From assembly GCF_014695715.1 (NCBI RefSeq), contig NZ_JACJOT010000008.1, positions 1,116,001 through 1,180,000 of the forward strand: 64,000 bases of DNA. Direction: 5' to 3'. Origin of the DNA: Microcoleus sp. FACHB-68. GTDB lineage: Bacteria > Cyanobacteriota > Cyanobacteriia > Cyanobacteriales > Oscillatoriaceae. The notes under the pieces are model-generated. The model was given only the letters and a program-made list of their open reading frames with translations, was not told where the DNA came from and searched no databases. Position numbers and translations under genes: made by a program. Below, one piece after another: positions 55,103-64,000 of this stretch. Position 1 is the stretch's first letter. Every line of letters starts with the position of its first letter.

Positions 55103-55444
55103 GGCTGCCGGTGTCGCGCAACAAAACTTCTTAAATCCTGACAGTCAAACACAAAAATAAAGAAAATATAAGGAAAGTCAGGGTATTTTGATAAAGGTGC
55201 CACAATAAAAACATGAAAGATTGATTGGGGTCAGCCGATATAAAGACCCTAAGCTTCAATACAAAGAATACTCGCAACGCGTCAAACTCCACAATATAGG
55301 GGTTCTGGCGCGTTGTACTTTTAAGGCTTAAAATTTTCTGACTATAAAACACCCCTTCATTGCCGGCAGATTTTTTCTGCAACATTTAAGAGGCGTTGGG
55401 TTTTACTTCCGCTGCCGGGGAATTTGCCGGCAGCGGGAAAGATG
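55103..55444. other. Intergenic region with a strong stem-loop (342 bp)
   Basis: This gap separates a plus-strand and a minus-strand gene. It has no credible coding frame. Its one clear element is the hairpin at 55274-55316. The rest is AT-rich with no recognised motif. Confidence 0.55.
55274..55316 (+). terminator. Stem-loop, possible terminator or small RNA end
   Basis: CAACGCG (55275-55281) pairs with CGCGTTG (55309-55315), and the stem continues inward through AACTCC pairing with GGGGTT, with a small bulge. ACTTTT follows on the plus strand. It could terminate the upstream plus-strand gene or be the 3' end of a small RNA. Confidence 0.45.
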
Positions 55445-55666
55445 TTAGTAAGCTAAAGTTTCTAGGGTTTCGCGCAGATAGCAACGGACTTGGTGATCCA
55501 ATCCTGCATCTCGGTATTGTTTGTCCAGAAGAAGCTCTGTTTGCCAGCGTTTAAATCCAGAGCTGGCCGCAATTGCTTGTTTGAGGCTATTCCAGATTTT
55601 GGCATCGGCCTCATGGCCCGATGATGTAGCTTTAACTTCCCGTAGGTTAAAAGGAGATTGAGCCAT
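55445..55666 (-). CDS. Conserved small cyanobacterial protein
   Basis: A 73-residue soluble, mostly helical protein (MAQSPFNLREVKATSSGHEA at the start, YLRETLETLAY at the end). I recognise the pattern NSLKQAIAASSGF and the LRETLETLAY ending from small cyanobacterial proteins of unknown function. A longer frame in another phase (55462-55740) covers the same bases and is less credible. No domain or function can be given. Confidence 0.65.
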   Translation of the reverse strand: MAQSPFNLREVKATSSGHEADAKIWNSLKQAIAASSGFKRWQTELLLDKQYRDAGLDHQVRCYLRETLETLAY

Positions 55667-55800
55667 AAATATCTCACTGATTGACGAGGAACCGCAGACT
55701 GAAGGATAGCCAATGGCACCCTTGACATGACCACCGGCACCTTCAGAGTGCAGATGGAGCCTCTACTGTCAATTTGATATTTTTATCCAGGTTTGTCAAG

Positions 55801-55826
55801 TTTTTCCGGTCTTAAAGCCGGAAAAA
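55801..55826 (-). terminator. Terminator of the rimP-nusA-infB operon
   Basis: TTTTTCCGG (55801-55809) and CCGGAAAAA (55818-55826) form a perfect 9-bp stem with an 8-nt loop, 52 bases beyond the stop of the last operon gene. The A/T ends of the arms give a U-rich 3' side on either strand. Confidence 0.6.
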
Positions 55827-55877
55827 GTCAAGAAATGCCGGTAAATATATAATTTACCCTACCGATGTGCCTGCAGC

Positions 55878-56570
55878 TTAAGCAGATTCGGTGGGATTTG
55901 AGCTGGAAGCCGGCTCATCGGTTGCTAGGGGTGAAACCGGCTGTGGGGTGGCAACGGCAGAGGTTGCGGTTACCATTTCCGATTCAGCTTCGAGGGCCGG
56001 CAATATTTGATTCACCTGCAAACCCAACGATGTAAAATCCTGGCGGATCTTTTCTAGGGGATAGGGTGAGGTGCCGGCAAATTTTGCGTCACCGCCTAAC
56101 ATCACCCGTGCGACGCTCACCGGCACTTGCAAGAATAAATTACAGCCCAAAAAGGCCAGTGCTGCTAAAACCAATCCTGCCGGTCGCCAGTCTGAAGGAG
56201 CCACTGAAGCTGCAATCGGTGACCACCAGTAGATTGGCCACAAAGCCAGTGCTAGGAAAATGGCCACCAAAATCGAGAGCATTTGATGTGCCGGTGTTTT
56301 AAAAAGGCTGAGGATACGCTGCCGTTCTGGGGTCAGAAGCTCCGGCTTCATGGCCACGACCAACGTGCTAAAGATGTAGAAGGGACGAAAAAGTTGCATC
56401 CCTAACACCGGCACAATGCCGGCAGCGCCAACTAAAAATAATTCTAACCAAACCGGCAATAGCGGAGCGCCCATTGCCAATCCCACCAGGCACAGGCCCA
56501 ATAAAATTGGAAAAGCGGCCAAGCCGGCCAAATGAATCCACAGAAAAGGATCGGATCTAAAGGAGCGCAT
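55878..56570 (-). CDS. Low-complexity tail membrane protein
   Basis: This 230-residue integral membrane protein has four hydrophobic segments (about 10-33, 36-60, 92-118 and 125-150), then a soluble segment with SPYPLEKIRQDFTSLG, and a Ser/Thr/Pro/Ala-rich tail (about 193-230). It matches the cyanobacterial family named for its low-complexity tail. The gene follows infB on the same strand after a 134-bp gap, and is probably read from the same operon. Function is unknown. Confidence 0.75.
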   Translation of the reverse strand: MRSFRSDPFLWIHLAGLAAFPILLGLCLVGLAMGAPLLPVWLELFLVGAAGIVPVLGMQLFRPFYIFSTLVVAMKPELLTPERQRILSLFKTPAHQMLSILVAIFLALALWPIYWWSPIAASVAPSDWRPAGLVLAALAFLGCNLFLQVPVSVARVMLGGDAKFAGTSPYPLEKIRQDFTSLGLQVNQILPALEAESEMVTATSAVATPQPVSPLATDEPASSSNPTESA

Positions 56571-56606
56571 TTGTCAATCGTCAGTTTTCAGTTGTCCGTT
56601 GTCAGA

Positions 56607-56698
56607 GCTTAGCTGTTAGGGGCTGGCGGTCAGATGTCCGTTATTAATCGCACTTTGACCCAGACAGGGACGCTCTCCCTGATTCCTAACAGCTAAGC
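56607..56698. repeat. 14-bp inverted repeat enclosing a hairpin
   Basis: GCTTAGCTGTTAGG (56607-56620) and CCTAACAGCTAAGC (56685-56698) are perfect inverted repeats 64 bases apart. Inside them CAGGGA (56665-56670) and TCCCTG (56676-56681) form a second stem. Just outside, the words TCAGTTTTCAGTTGTCCGTT form loose heptamer repeats. The element fills the gap after infB and could shape a processing or partial termination site. Confidence 0.6.
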
Positions 56699-56704
56699 AC
56701 CAAC

Positions 56705-59700
56705 CTAAGTAGCTGATAGAGTCCGCCGCTTGCTAACCATCCGGAAGGCTTCGATGATGTCACTTTCAGCCCAGGCATGGAAATTATCGAGTCCTATACC
56801 GCATTCAAAGCCGGCGTTGACTTCCTTGACATCCTCTCTCATCCGTCGGAGCGAGTCGAGGGTTCCCTCGTGGATCACATTATTGCCCCGACGCACGCGC
56901 ACCTTACAGTTGCGGATAAACTTGCCAGACTGAACCATGCAGCCGGCGACAGTGCCCTTGGTCGCTGGGAAGACAGCCCGGACTTCCGCTTGACCCAAAG
57001 GTTCTTCAACCAATTCTGGATCGAGCAGACCTTCCATTGCCCCTTGGATATCATCAAGCAGTTTGTAGATGATGTTGTATTCGCGCACATCTACACCGGC
57101 TGCATCTGCTGCTTGTCGCGCACCGCTTGCCAGGGTCGTGTTAAATCCAACAATCACCGCATCAGAAGCGGCTGCGAGATCGACATCTGTTTCCGTGACT
57201 TCGCCGGGGGCTGAGAACAGCACTCGGACTTGCACTTCATTTTGAGGCAACTGTTTAAGCGATCCCAAAATAGCTTCCACAGAGCCTTGAACATCGGCTT
57301 TGAGGATGAGGTTGAGTTCCTTGAGCTGGCCTTCTTGAGCGCGGGCTGAGAGGCTGCTGAGGGTAACGCGGCGAGAAGCCATCGCCTGCTGTAGACGAGA
57401 TTGGCGGTTCTCTTCGGAGCGCAGGTCTACAACGGCGCGAGCTTCGCGTTCGTTGGTGTAAACCTCGAACTCGTCACCGGCTGCTGGGACATCTCCCAGA
57501 CCCAACACTTCAACGGCAAAAGACGGAGTTGCCGCATCCACGCGTGCGCCTCGGTCATCAATCATCGCCCGCACCTTGCCCATTGCTGAGCCGGCTACGA
57601 GGATATCACCCACTCGCAAAGTACCATTTTGCAACAGCAAGGTCGCAACCGGCCCTCTTGCCTTATCGAGGTGCGCTTCAATGACCGTACCTTTAGCGGA
57701 GCGGTCGGGGTTGGCTTGCAGCTCTTGGATTTCTGCAACTAACAGGATCATCTCTAACAGGGTATCGAGGTTTTCCCCTTTAATGGCGCTCACTGCCACC
57801 ATAATGGTGTCGCCGCCCCATTCTTCTGATACCAGACCGTATTCAGTCAGTTCCTGCTTCACGCGCTCCGGCTGAGCGCCTTCTTTGTCTATTTTGTTAA
57901 TGGCCACGATAATCGGCACTTCAGCGGCTTTCGCGTGGCTGATTGCTTCAATCGTTTGAGGCCGGACGCCGTCATCTGCTGCCACCACCAAAATTGCGAT
58001 GTCAGTGACCCGTGCGCCCCGTGCCCGCATTGCGGTGAATGCTTCGTGGCCCGGTGTGTCCAGAAAGACGACTTGCTGCATCTCGCCTTCATGTTCCACA
58101 TCCACATGGTAAGCACCGATGTGCTGGGTAATCCCCCCAGCTTCGCCGGATGCCACTTTTGTTTTGCGGATCGTGTCGAGCAAAGTCGTTTTGCCGTGGT
58201 CTACGTGGCCCATAATCGTGACCACCGGCGGACGCGGAACCAGGTATTCCATATCTTCCGCATCGAGCATTTCGGTACTCTTGCGAGCTTCCGATTCTTC
58301 CTCAGCAGTTTCTACCTCAACACCTAGCTCTTGGGCGACCAACGTGGCCGTTTCCAGATCCAAGGTTTGCGTGATGTTGACCGCCATTCCTTTAAAGAAC
58401 AAGGCCCTCACGATGTCGGTTTCTGCTGCACCTAGAATGTTTGCCAGATCCCGAACCGTCATGCTGCCGGTCAGTGTCACTTGCTCTGGCCGTTTTTTCG
58501 TCTGCTGTTCGCGGCTGTTGCGGCGGCTAGACTTACTGCCACTGCCTTGCTCACCACCCCGACTGGCCGCAGATTTCTTCGTTTTATTTGCCGCCAGTGC
58601 CGGCGCTGCTGCCGGTTTGGCTTGGGCGGGACGAGCTTTTTGCTTGGCCGGTCGGGCGATGGAGAGACTGACCTGAACGGTTTCGGGCAGTTCATCCAAT
58701 TCTTCCAAATCCTCATCTTCATCTTCGATGGGTTTGGTACGCCGTTTCGCCTTTACGCCGGCTTTGCCAGCTTTCTCTGGAAACTCTTGGATTTCCTCTT
58801 CCTCGTCCTGGCGGTTTTTGGGGCGTTTTGGAGGCCGAGGCGGGGTCGGGCGCAGCAATTGGATAGCGTCCGTGTCATCTTCTGATGACTCAGCCGCGAC
58901 TTCACGTTCTCCTGGAGCCGTTGGGGCTGCCGGTTCAGCCGGACGTACCCGCTGGGGTCGCTGTAGTTCTGGAATCCGCTTCGCTGTTTTTGGCTTTAAC
59001 TCTATTCCTGCCGATTCTCCAACCGCTGCAATGCGCGGCGCTGATGGCGCTTGCGGAGCCTCAGGTTTCGCTTGAGGAGGAGCCTGAGAGGGTGCTGCTG
59101 GCTCCTCACCCCTGACTCGTTTGATCACAGGCCGAGCTTCTCTTCCCCCTGGAGAACCGGGGGCTTGAGGGGCAGCCGGTCTCACTGGCGGAGACGACAA
59201 TCTGGCTGATGGCACGGGTGGGCTGGCTGGTGTCGGCGTTGCCGGCGGTTGGGGTTTATTAATCGGTTGAGGGTTTTCTTCAGCCACAGGCGGCGGCAAT
59301 TGTGCCACTGCGTTATCTGTATCTGACTCTATCTCTAGAGGTTCCGTAACCAAATCTGTATCTGTAACAGAGTCTGCTGCTACAAATTCTTCTTCACTCT
59401 GATTGTTGGCGCGAACTGGCCGATTCAGCATCTTCGGCTTTCCTGGTTGCTGTGCCCGATACTGGGCTGGTGGCGATTGAGGGGGAACTAAAACCTGCTG
59501 TTGCACAGTTCCGCTGCCGCCTACCTGTTGTTTGGGGGTAGCGCGGGGGGTAGGGCGAACCTCCAAAATTTGCTGTTTTTTCCGATCGTTGTTGTGGCGA
59601 TCGCCTGCTTCTGTAGGTGGCGTCGCAGGTTTTTGTCTAGCCGGTGCTGACTTAAGTTGAGTAGATTGGTTGGCCGTATGTTTATCAGCTTGAGCACGAA

Positions 59701-59842
59701 TGCGCTCCGCTTCCGATTCTGTAATCGTGCTGCTGTGGCTTTTTACTGCTATATTGAGCTGTTCGCACACTGCCAAGATGTCTTTGTTATCCAAATTCAA
59801 TTCCCGTGATAGCTCGTAAATTCTGACTCTGCCGTTGTTCAT
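56705..59842 (-). CDS. infB: Translation initiation factor IF-2
   Basis: This 1045-residue GTPase brings initiator tRNA to the 30S subunit. Residues 1-50 form the IF2N motif ([18 protein letters not shown]). A long Pro/Ala/Lys/Arg-rich linker (about 55-460) is typical of cyanobacterial IF-2. A second IF2N domain follows ([20 protein letters not shown]). The G domain begins near 544 with [17 protein letters not shown] and NKID. The C-terminus carries the domains that bind the ribosome and fMet-tRNA. It stands in the conserved order rimP-nusA-ylxR-infB. Confidence 0.98.
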   Translation of the reverse strand: MNNGRVRIYELSRELNLDNKDILAVCEQLNIAVKSHSSTITESEAERIRAQADKHTANQSTQLKSAPARQKPATPPTEAGDRHNNDRKKQQILEVRPTPRATPKQQVGGSGTVQQQVLVPPQSPPAQYRAQQPGKPKMLNRPVRANNQSEEEFVAADSVTDTDLVTEPLEIESDTDNAVAQLPPPVAEENPQPINKPQPPATPTPASPPVPSARLSSPPVRPAAPQAPGSPGGREARPVIKRVRGEEPAAPSQAPPQAKPEAPQAPSAPRIAAVGESAGIELKPKTAKRIPELQRPQRVRPAEPAAPTAPGEREVAAESSEDDTDAIQLLRPTPPRPPKRPKNRQDEEEEIQEFPEKAGKAGVKAKRRTKPIEDEDEDLEELDELPETVQVSLSIARPAKQKARPAQAKPAAAPALAANKTKKSAASRGGEQGSGSKSSRRNSREQQTKKRPEQVTLTGSMTVRDLANILGAAETDIVRALFFKGMAVNITQTLDLETATLVAQELGVEVETAEEESEARKSTEMLDAEDMEYLVPRPPVVTIMGHVDHGKTTLLDTIRKTKVASGEAGGITQHIGAYHVDVEHEGEMQQVVFLDTPGHEAFTAMRARGARVTDIAILVVAADDGVRPQTIEAISHAKAAEVPIIVAINKIDKEGAQPERVKQELTEYGLVSEEWGGDTIMVAVSAIKGENLDTLLEMILLVAEIQELQANPDRSAKGTVIEAHLDKARGPVATLLLQNGTLRVGDILVAGSAMGKVRAMIDDRGARVDAATPSFAVEVLGLGDVPAAGDEFEVYTNEREARAVVDLRSEENRQSRLQQAMASRRVTLSSLSARAQEGQLKELNLILKADVQGSVEAILGSLKQLPQNEVQVRVLFSAPGEVTETDVDLAAASDAVIVGFNTTLASGARQAADAAGVDVREYNIIYKLLDDIQGAMEGLLDPELVEEPLGQAEVRAVFPATKGTVAGCMVQSGKFIRNCKVRVRRGNNVIHEGTLDSLRRMREDVKEVNAGFECGIGLDNFHAWAESDIIEAFRMVSKRRTLSAT

Positions 59843-60087
59843 CCACTTCTCCCTCTAGAATCCAACCTATTGTCACAGGGTGACCCACTGTTTTTAAAAG
59901 GCACTACATTGATTTGTCATCTGTGACGACGCCTAACCTTTCTCGCACACAACGCAAATTGCGCTGGTTGACAAGGGATAAGAAGCGCCCTGTAGCCTGA
60001 CCGTGGCTAGCGTTCTCAGCTTGGTAGACCATGTTGGCCTCTTTGCTGCGAACAAACTTCCTTTCTAATCTAATCTTGCACAAATCT

Positions 60088-60435
60088 TTAAAGAACTGTG
60101 GGCGGTCTTGTTTGGGGTTTGGGTTCTGAGGCTATTTGATTCTGGTTAGGGAGCTTTGCAGCCAGTTGCTTTGAAGCATCCGCCTGCATCGCGGATAAAC
60201 GTTGCCACAAGATTTGGTAAATTTCGATCGGGACGGATGCTTTGAGGGCGCGTCCCAGTCGATTTTTCTTTTGCGCTGCACTTAAGCAGCTCTCATTAGA
60301 GCAAAGGTAGGCCGAACGCCCCATGCCTAGGTCTAATTGTAACTGATGGGACGGAAAGACTCTGACAATCCGCCACAAATCATTTTTATGAGCCACTCGG
60401 CGGCAACTGATACAACGACGGTAGTTCGTTTCCAT
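60088..60435 (-). CDS. ylxR: YlxR (DUF448) RNA-binding protein
   Basis: A 115-residue protein of the YlxR/RnpM family with the signature YRRCISCRRVAHKNDLWRIVR and a GMGRSAYLC loop corresponding to the family's GRGAY motif. In other bacteria this protein has been reported to bind RNase P RNA. It sits between nusA and infB as in many bacteria. The tail after about residue 85 is variable. Confidence 0.93.
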   Translation of the reverse strand: METNYRRCISCRRVAHKNDLWRIVRVFPSHQLQLDLGMGRSAYLCSNESCLSAAQKKNRLGRALKASVPIEIYQILWQRLSAMQADASKQLAAKLPNQNQIASEPKPQTRPPTVL

Positions 60436-60643
60436 TTACACCCTAAGGCATAAGGGTGAAAAAAAAATCATCCCTGTCAAAGAATTCTACCTGTAAATTT
60501 TCCACTCTTGGGTTCTGCACAAAAACAATTTAAAACTGTCTGAACCCTCCAGGTAAAATTTTTACTCAGAAAAAATTGCCTTGTGCCGGCTCCCTCCCCA
60601 GACAGCGCCCTCCAAAAACGCCGCCCCTTATGAGATTGAAGCC

Positions 60644-61939
60644 TTAGGTCGAAGCGCCGGTTGTTTCCTCCGCAAAGCTTGGTGAGGCTTCGGTGCTGGC
60701 TGCTTCATCTTCGTACTCATCTTCATATTCATCCTCATATTCATCTTCCAACGCCGCCTCCTCGGCTTCGGCTGCCTGCTGGGCAAACTTCCGATTTTCC
60801 GCTTCGTAGTCATACTTAGCGGTATCTTTGATATCAATTTTCCAGCCGGTCAGGCGAGCTGCTAGGCGGACGTTCTGCCCTTCTTTCCCGATGGCTAAAC
60901 TGAGTTGATCCTCGGCCACAAGGACGTGGGACTGCCGGCCTTCGGTGGCCACCAGACGCACTTCATCCACTCGCGCTGGACTGAGGGCGTTGGCGATATA
61001 GGTTGCTGGATCTGGGGACCAGCGAATCACATCTATTTTTTCACCTCTTAATTCATTCACCACGACCTGAATGCGTGATCCCCGCGCTCCAATACAAGCG
61101 CCAACGGGATCAACGTCTCGTTCTAGGGTATCGACGGCTATTTTGGTTCGAGGGCCAACATGACGTGAGGGTGGGTTGGCTTCTCTGGCCACTGCTACAA
61201 TTCGGACGACTTCATCCTCAATTTCGGGCACTTCGTTGGCAAACAGATAGACCACTAAGCCGGCATCTGCTCTAGAAACGATGAGTTGGGGTCCGCGTTG
61301 AGGGGCGTCGGTTACTTTTTTTAAGAAAACCTTAAATGTGGCGTTGGCGCGATAGTTGTCATTGGGCAACTGTTCCCGCTTGGGAAGTTCTGCTTCGACT
61401 TCTGGCTGGCCAAATCCACTGCTGACGGCCATAATCACAGACTGCCGCTCAAACCGCAGCACTCTGGCTTGCAAGACGGTTCCTTCTAAATCCTGGAATT
61501 CTTCTTGAACTAACTTGCGCTGCTGATCCCGTAGCTTTTGCGCCAGCACTTGTTTGGTCTGAATCGCCGCCATCCGACCAAAATCACCTTGTTCTGGGGT
61601 GACATCCAGAACGACGGTGTCGCCAAGTTGGGCTTCTGCGGCAACGGCTTGGACTTCTTCCAGGGAAATTTCATGATCCAAATTGCCGACTTCCTCGACA
61701 ATGGTCTTGGTGGAAAGCACGCGAAAGCCTTCTTCTTCCACGTCTAGGTCTACTTCAAAGTTGTCGAAGTAGTTTTCATCAAAGTTGGGTTGATCGAACC
61801 GCTGGGTGCGTCGGAAGCGCTCGTAGCCTTTGAGTAATGCTTCTCTCAGGGCTGCTTGAACGGCGTGTTTGGGTAAATTCCGCTCTAGACTGATGCCGTC
61901 GATCATGTCTTTGAGACCAGGGAGTTTGACGATTGACAT
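60644..61939 (-). CDS. nusA: Transcription factor NusA
   Basis: This 431-residue elongation/termination factor has an N-terminal RNA polymerase-binding domain (about 1-130), an S1 domain (about 135-200; EGTVLQARVLRFERQSVIM) and tandem KH domains (about 230-375; VGACIGARGSRIQVVVNEL and AIGKEGQNVRLAARLTGW). It ends in a strongly acidic Glu/Asp/Tyr repeat tail (about 390-420) with no C-terminal repeat domains as in E. coli, as usual outside proteobacteria. It follows rimP and precedes ylxR. Confidence 0.97.
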   Translation of the reverse strand: MSIVKLPGLKDMIDGISLERNLPKHAVQAALREALLKGYERFRRTQRFDQPNFDENYFDNFEVDLDVEEEGFRVLSTKTIVEEVGNLDHEISLEEVQAVAAEAQLGDTVVLDVTPEQGDFGRMAAIQTKQVLAQKLRDQQRKLVQEEFQDLEGTVLQARVLRFERQSVIMAVSSGFGQPEVEAELPKREQLPNDNYRANATFKVFLKKVTDAPQRGPQLIVSRADAGLVVYLFANEVPEIEDEVVRIVAVAREANPPSRHVGPRTKIAVDTLERDVDPVGACIGARGSRIQVVVNELRGEKIDVIRWSPDPATYIANALSPARVDEVRLVATEGRQSHVLVAEDQLSLAIGKEGQNVRLAARLTGWKIDIKDTAKYDYEAENRKFAQQAAEAEEAALEDEYEDEYEDEYEDEAASTEASPSFAEETTGAST

Positions 61940-62038
61940 AAACAGAAAAACCTCGCTGTTGAATGGATAAATCGTGAGTTGGCGAATAAAAGTAACGAAT
62001 TACTGATGGGACAAAGCAGATGAGTATTTGGAAGGGCC

Positions 62039-62500
62039 TCACTGCCGTTCGTCCAGCTCGACTTTGGCGACCAACTGCCGAGGAATGGAAATGACACGAC
62101 CTTTTTGATTGAGATAAACGGCTGTCTCATCCCGCCGAATCAATTGGCCCGACCACTCTACATGACCGTGGTAGGGTTCAGAAGCGCTCACCGTGACCGG
62201 AAAGCCTTTAAAAGAGATAAATTCTCGGTCTGTTGCCAGATGCCGCGATATACCGGGACTAGAAATTTCCAGCACATAAGCGTCGGGAATAATATCTGAG
62301 GCATCTAAGGCGGCTTCCAGTGCCCGACTCATGCGTTCGCAGTCATCTAACCCGGTATCTTCCTGCCGGTTGCGGATATCGACTCTCAACACCGGCGGAC
62401 TTTGGTTGGTATGAAAAACCGCACTGACGACTTCTAATTCGAGCGCTTCTGCAACAGGTGTCGCCAATTCGATGATTTGTGGGATCAGGGGATGAGTCAT
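62039..62500 (-). CDS. rimP: Ribosome maturation factor RimP
   Basis: A 153-residue 30S assembly factor with the family signatures [14 protein letters not shown] and [17 protein letters not shown] choose the ATG at 62500, giving [13 protein letters not shown] at 62554 in the same frame would run through a terminator hairpin and T tract and add residues not typical of RimP. The protein opens the rimP-nusA-ylxR-infB operon, 99 bp before nusA. Confidence 0.93.
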   Translation of the reverse strand: MTHPLIPQIIELATPVAEALELEVVSAVFHTNQSPPVLRVDIRNRQEDTGLDDCERMSRALEAALDASDIIPDAYVLEISSPGISRHLATDREFISFKGFPVTVSASEPYHGHVEWSGQLIRRDETAVYLNQKGRVISIPRQLVAKVELDERQ

Positions 62501-62513
62501 TGTTCGTTTCAAT

Positions 62514-62538
62514 AAAAAAAGTGGGTACTCCCCCACTT
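62514..62538 (-). terminator. Intrinsic terminator directly before rimP
   Basis: On the minus strand AAGTGGG (62538-62532), loop GGAGTA, CCCACTT (62525-62519) is followed by a run of T to 62514. This perfect 7-bp stem plus T tract is a textbook intrinsic terminator. It ends only 13 bases before the rimP ATG, leaving no room for a promoter between them. Confidence 0.75.
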
Positions 62539-62555
62539 CCCGTGTACATGACACT

Positions 62556-62641
62556 CTTCTGTCACTCTTGCCAAGACAGAAGTCTTAATGTTTGCCCGCA
62601 AGGGGTTTGAATTCCCCTGTTTCTTCTGTGAAATCGGGCAA
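62556..62641 (-). promoter_or_regulatory. Structured leader of the rimP operon
   Basis: On the minus strand the leader contains TTGCCCG (62641-62635) pairing with CGGGCAA (62598-62592) around an inner AGGGG/CCCCT stem. It is followed by CTTCTGTC (62582-62575) pairing with GACAGAAG (62563-62556). The same CTTCTGT can pair instead with ACAGAAG (62629-62623) inside the first structure, so two folds compete. The terminator before rimP lies next downstream. Confidence 0.45.
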
Positions 62642-62760
62642 GGACAAAGGCGTTTAAATGTCAATCCCTAAGCGGGATTTTAGCAAGCACTTTACTCTAC
62701 CCTCCACCCATTCTACAACAAAAATCTCGCTGTGCGGGTTGGTCTGACGACCCATTGCTT

Positions 62761-64000
62761 CTAGCGTCCAGCCAATCGGCGCAGTTGTTGGGTTTGCTGC
62801 AAGATGTGCGCGGGATCAGGTTCGGGTGTTCGTTTGACGTAGTTGATCTTGATCTCTTCTAGCAGATCGGAAACGAGGGTTTGCAGTTCTTCAAGGGTCT
62901 GTTCTTGCTGTAATTCTGAGCGTAGGGCTTCGCTAAAATGCTCTACAAGCCGGTCAGATAGTTTGGTGGCGATGGGATCGGGGGGGGCGTTGGCAATGGC
63001 CGTGTAGGCGCTCTGAGGCATCTCTGTTAGCAGTTTTGAGACTTGTGAGACTAACTGCTCGGTTAGCTGGGCCGGCAGGTGTCCTAGTCCCGGAAAGTGC
63101 TGAAGTTGCTGGTAAACCGGCAGTTGGTTGAGGGTGTGATCCAGGTTATGGCGCAACAAGGCTTCTACGTCGGTTTGAACTTCGGGTAAGGCTTTGCAGA
63201 GAGTGACTTGCAGCAAACGTTTGGCAATGACTTCGATCTCGTTGGTGTTATTGATGTCGATGTAGCGTTTTTGGGTTGATTGCAGCAGGGATCTGGCAAC
63301 CTCCCCTCGTTCCACGGCACCCTGAAGTTGGTCGATTGCCTGGATCACGACGACTTCAGTGAGTTCTTCGGCAAAACTGGCGACAAAAACCCGGCTGATT
63401 TGGGTTCGCAAAGGTTCGAGATCGGGAAATTTGGCATTGTTGAGGCGAATAACGACGGGGATCACACGCAGCCACCGCCAGAAGGGGAGTAAGAGAAAGA
63501 TGTCATACCAACGCAATAGCATGGCGTCGGGTATCCAGCGCAACCCTGTGTGCCGGCGCGAAAGCCACCAGGTACGGACGAGAAATTCGATTAAAAACAG
63601 CCCGATAAACCATCGGTCGATTTTCCAGAATCGGTCAATAAATTTGCCATTTTCTCCGATGTTTCGATAATAATTCGTTGCGATTAATGGCTCGATTTGG
63701 CGCTCGAAAAAGGCAATTTGCGAGTTCCAGCCTTTTTGAGTTAAATACTGCTGGCTCCAAAAGGTTCGGAATGAGTCTTTTGAAGAAGCATCTCTATTGC
63801 CAAAAACCTGCCGGCGCATTCGGTTTTTGATGGTTTCTAAAGTGCCGGTTTTCTCGGCAATCTGAAAGTGATTTTGATCAATCATTTCGCCGCTAAGTTC
63901 GCGGAGTCGCTGGAGTACGGTTTCGGCTTGGGCGGAATCTAATCCATTGCTGGCGACTTGTTCTTTCAGTTGATCGACTATTTCTAAATACTGTTGGGTG
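62761..64000 (-). CDS. Conserved membrane protein, 5' end cut by window
   Basis: The frame stays open to the window edge, upstream of the in-frame ATG at 63885 (the extension includes LKEQVASNGLDSAQAE and LQRLRELSGEM), so the true start lies outside. The visible part has coiled N-terminal residues, then two hydrophobic segments (WFIGLFLIEFLVRTWWL and IFLLLPFWRWLRVIPVVI) spaced like an ion-channel or sensor pair. A long helical cytoplasmic region ends in LRRLAGR. I recognise it only as a cyanobacterial hypothetical membrane protein. It lies 260 bp upstream of rimP on the same strand. Confidence 0.7.
   Translation of the reverse strand, partial: TQQYLEIVDQLKEQVASNGLDSAQAETVLQRLRELSGEMIDQNHFQIAEKTGTLETIKNRMRRQVFGNRDASSKDSFRTFWSQQYLTQKGWNSQIAFFERQIEPLIATNYYRNIGENGKFIDRFWKIDRWFIGLFLIEFLVRTWWLSRRHTGLRWIPDAMLLRWYDIFLLLPFWRWLRVIPVVIRLNNAKFPDLEPLRTQISRVFVASFAEELTEVVVIQAIDQLQGAVERGEVARSLLQSTQKRYIDINNTNEIEVIAKRLLQVTLCKALPEVQTDVEALLRHNLDHTLNQLPVYQQLQHFPGLGHLPAQLTEQLVSQVSKLLTEMPQSAYTAIANAPPDPIATKLSDRLVEHFSEALRSELQQEQTLEELQTLVSDLLEEIKINYVKRTPEPDPAHILQQTQQLRRLAGR

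Noticed and set aside
55462-55740. Alternative minus-strand reading frame of 92 codons
   Set aside because: It overlaps the more convincing 73-residue protein in another phase and has no recognisable features.
57935-59115. Several long open frames opposite infB
   Set aside because: They lie within the GC-rich Pro/Ala linker and G domain of IF-2 and are antisense shadows with no family resemblance.
62501-62554. GTG start extending RimP by 18 residues
   Set aside because: The added codons run through a perfect terminator hairpin and T tract, and RimP proteins normally begin near MTHPLIPQ.
62601-62618. tRNA T-arm-like AGGGGTTTGAATTCCCCT
   Set aside because: No acceptor stem, anticodon arm or D arm at the right distances; better explained as part of the rimP leader structure.
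1-64000. Insertion sequences or prophage genes
   Set aside because: No transposase, integrase or phage protein was found; the repeats seen are short and non-coding.

Overview
The window is chromosomal DNA of a filamentous-type cyanobacterium, probably of the Oscillatoriales/Microcoleus sort (order-level placement is tentative). The evidence is a Ycf37-like photosystem I assembly protein, a DUF3493 protein, a TonB receptor with an N-terminal AMIN domain, a Ser/Thr kinase-AAA-GAF-histidine kinase fusion, and a very high density of the palindrome GCCGGC. No transposase, integrase, tRNA, rRNA or CRISPR array was recognised.

Layout. 1-5.6 kb: a giant trifunctional kinase (minus strand). 6.2-8.3 kb: an Ntn-hydrolase of the penicillin acylase family (plus). 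8.4-14.1 kb, minus: a TonB-dependent siderophore receptor, a PepSY membrane protein and an EntS-like MFS exporter. A 541-bp divergent promoter region with a good Fur-box candidate (14225-14243) follows. 14.6-54.0 kb, plus: a ten-gene nonribosomal peptide cluster. 54.1-55.7 kb: small photosynthesis-type and conserved genes. 55.9-62.5 kb, minus: the rimP-nusA-ylxR-infB operon with a membrane protein at its end. 62.8-64 kb: a conserved membrane protein cut by the window edge.

The NRPS line reads: FAAL-ACP / C-A(Thr)-T / Cy-A(Cys)-T // C-A(Gly)-T-E // C-A(Thr)-T / C-A(Orn-like)-T / C // TauD hydroxylase // C*-A(Asp)-T // C-A(Gly)-T / C-TauD // C*-A(Asp)-T-TD. A class III aminotransferase, a methyltransferase, an MbtH protein and a type II thioesterase follow. 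Substrates were read by hand from the ten-residue specificity codes. C* marks condensation-like domains that have lost the HHxxxDG motif, and each directly follows an Fe/2-oxoglutarate hydroxylase. This matches the described interface-domain logic for making beta-hydroxyaspartate on the assembly line. The predicted product is an acylated peptide, acyl-Thr-(Cys thiazoline)-Gly-Thr-Orn-bOHAsp-Gly-bOHAsp, released by reduction and perhaps turned into an amine. It would be a photoreactive iron chelator related to the cyanochelin class of cyanobacterial siderophores.

The flanking receptor, PepSY protein, exporter and Fur box fit a complete siderophore system. The penicillin-acylase gene next door raises the possibility of pyoverdine-style deacylation. 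Signs of recent evolution include two Thr adenylation domains about 99% identical over 920 bp, and an epimerase domain behind a module predicted to load achiral glycine. Outside the cluster, the most interesting signal is an intrinsic-terminator hairpin placed directly before the rimP start codon, suggesting attenuation of the nusA-infB operon.
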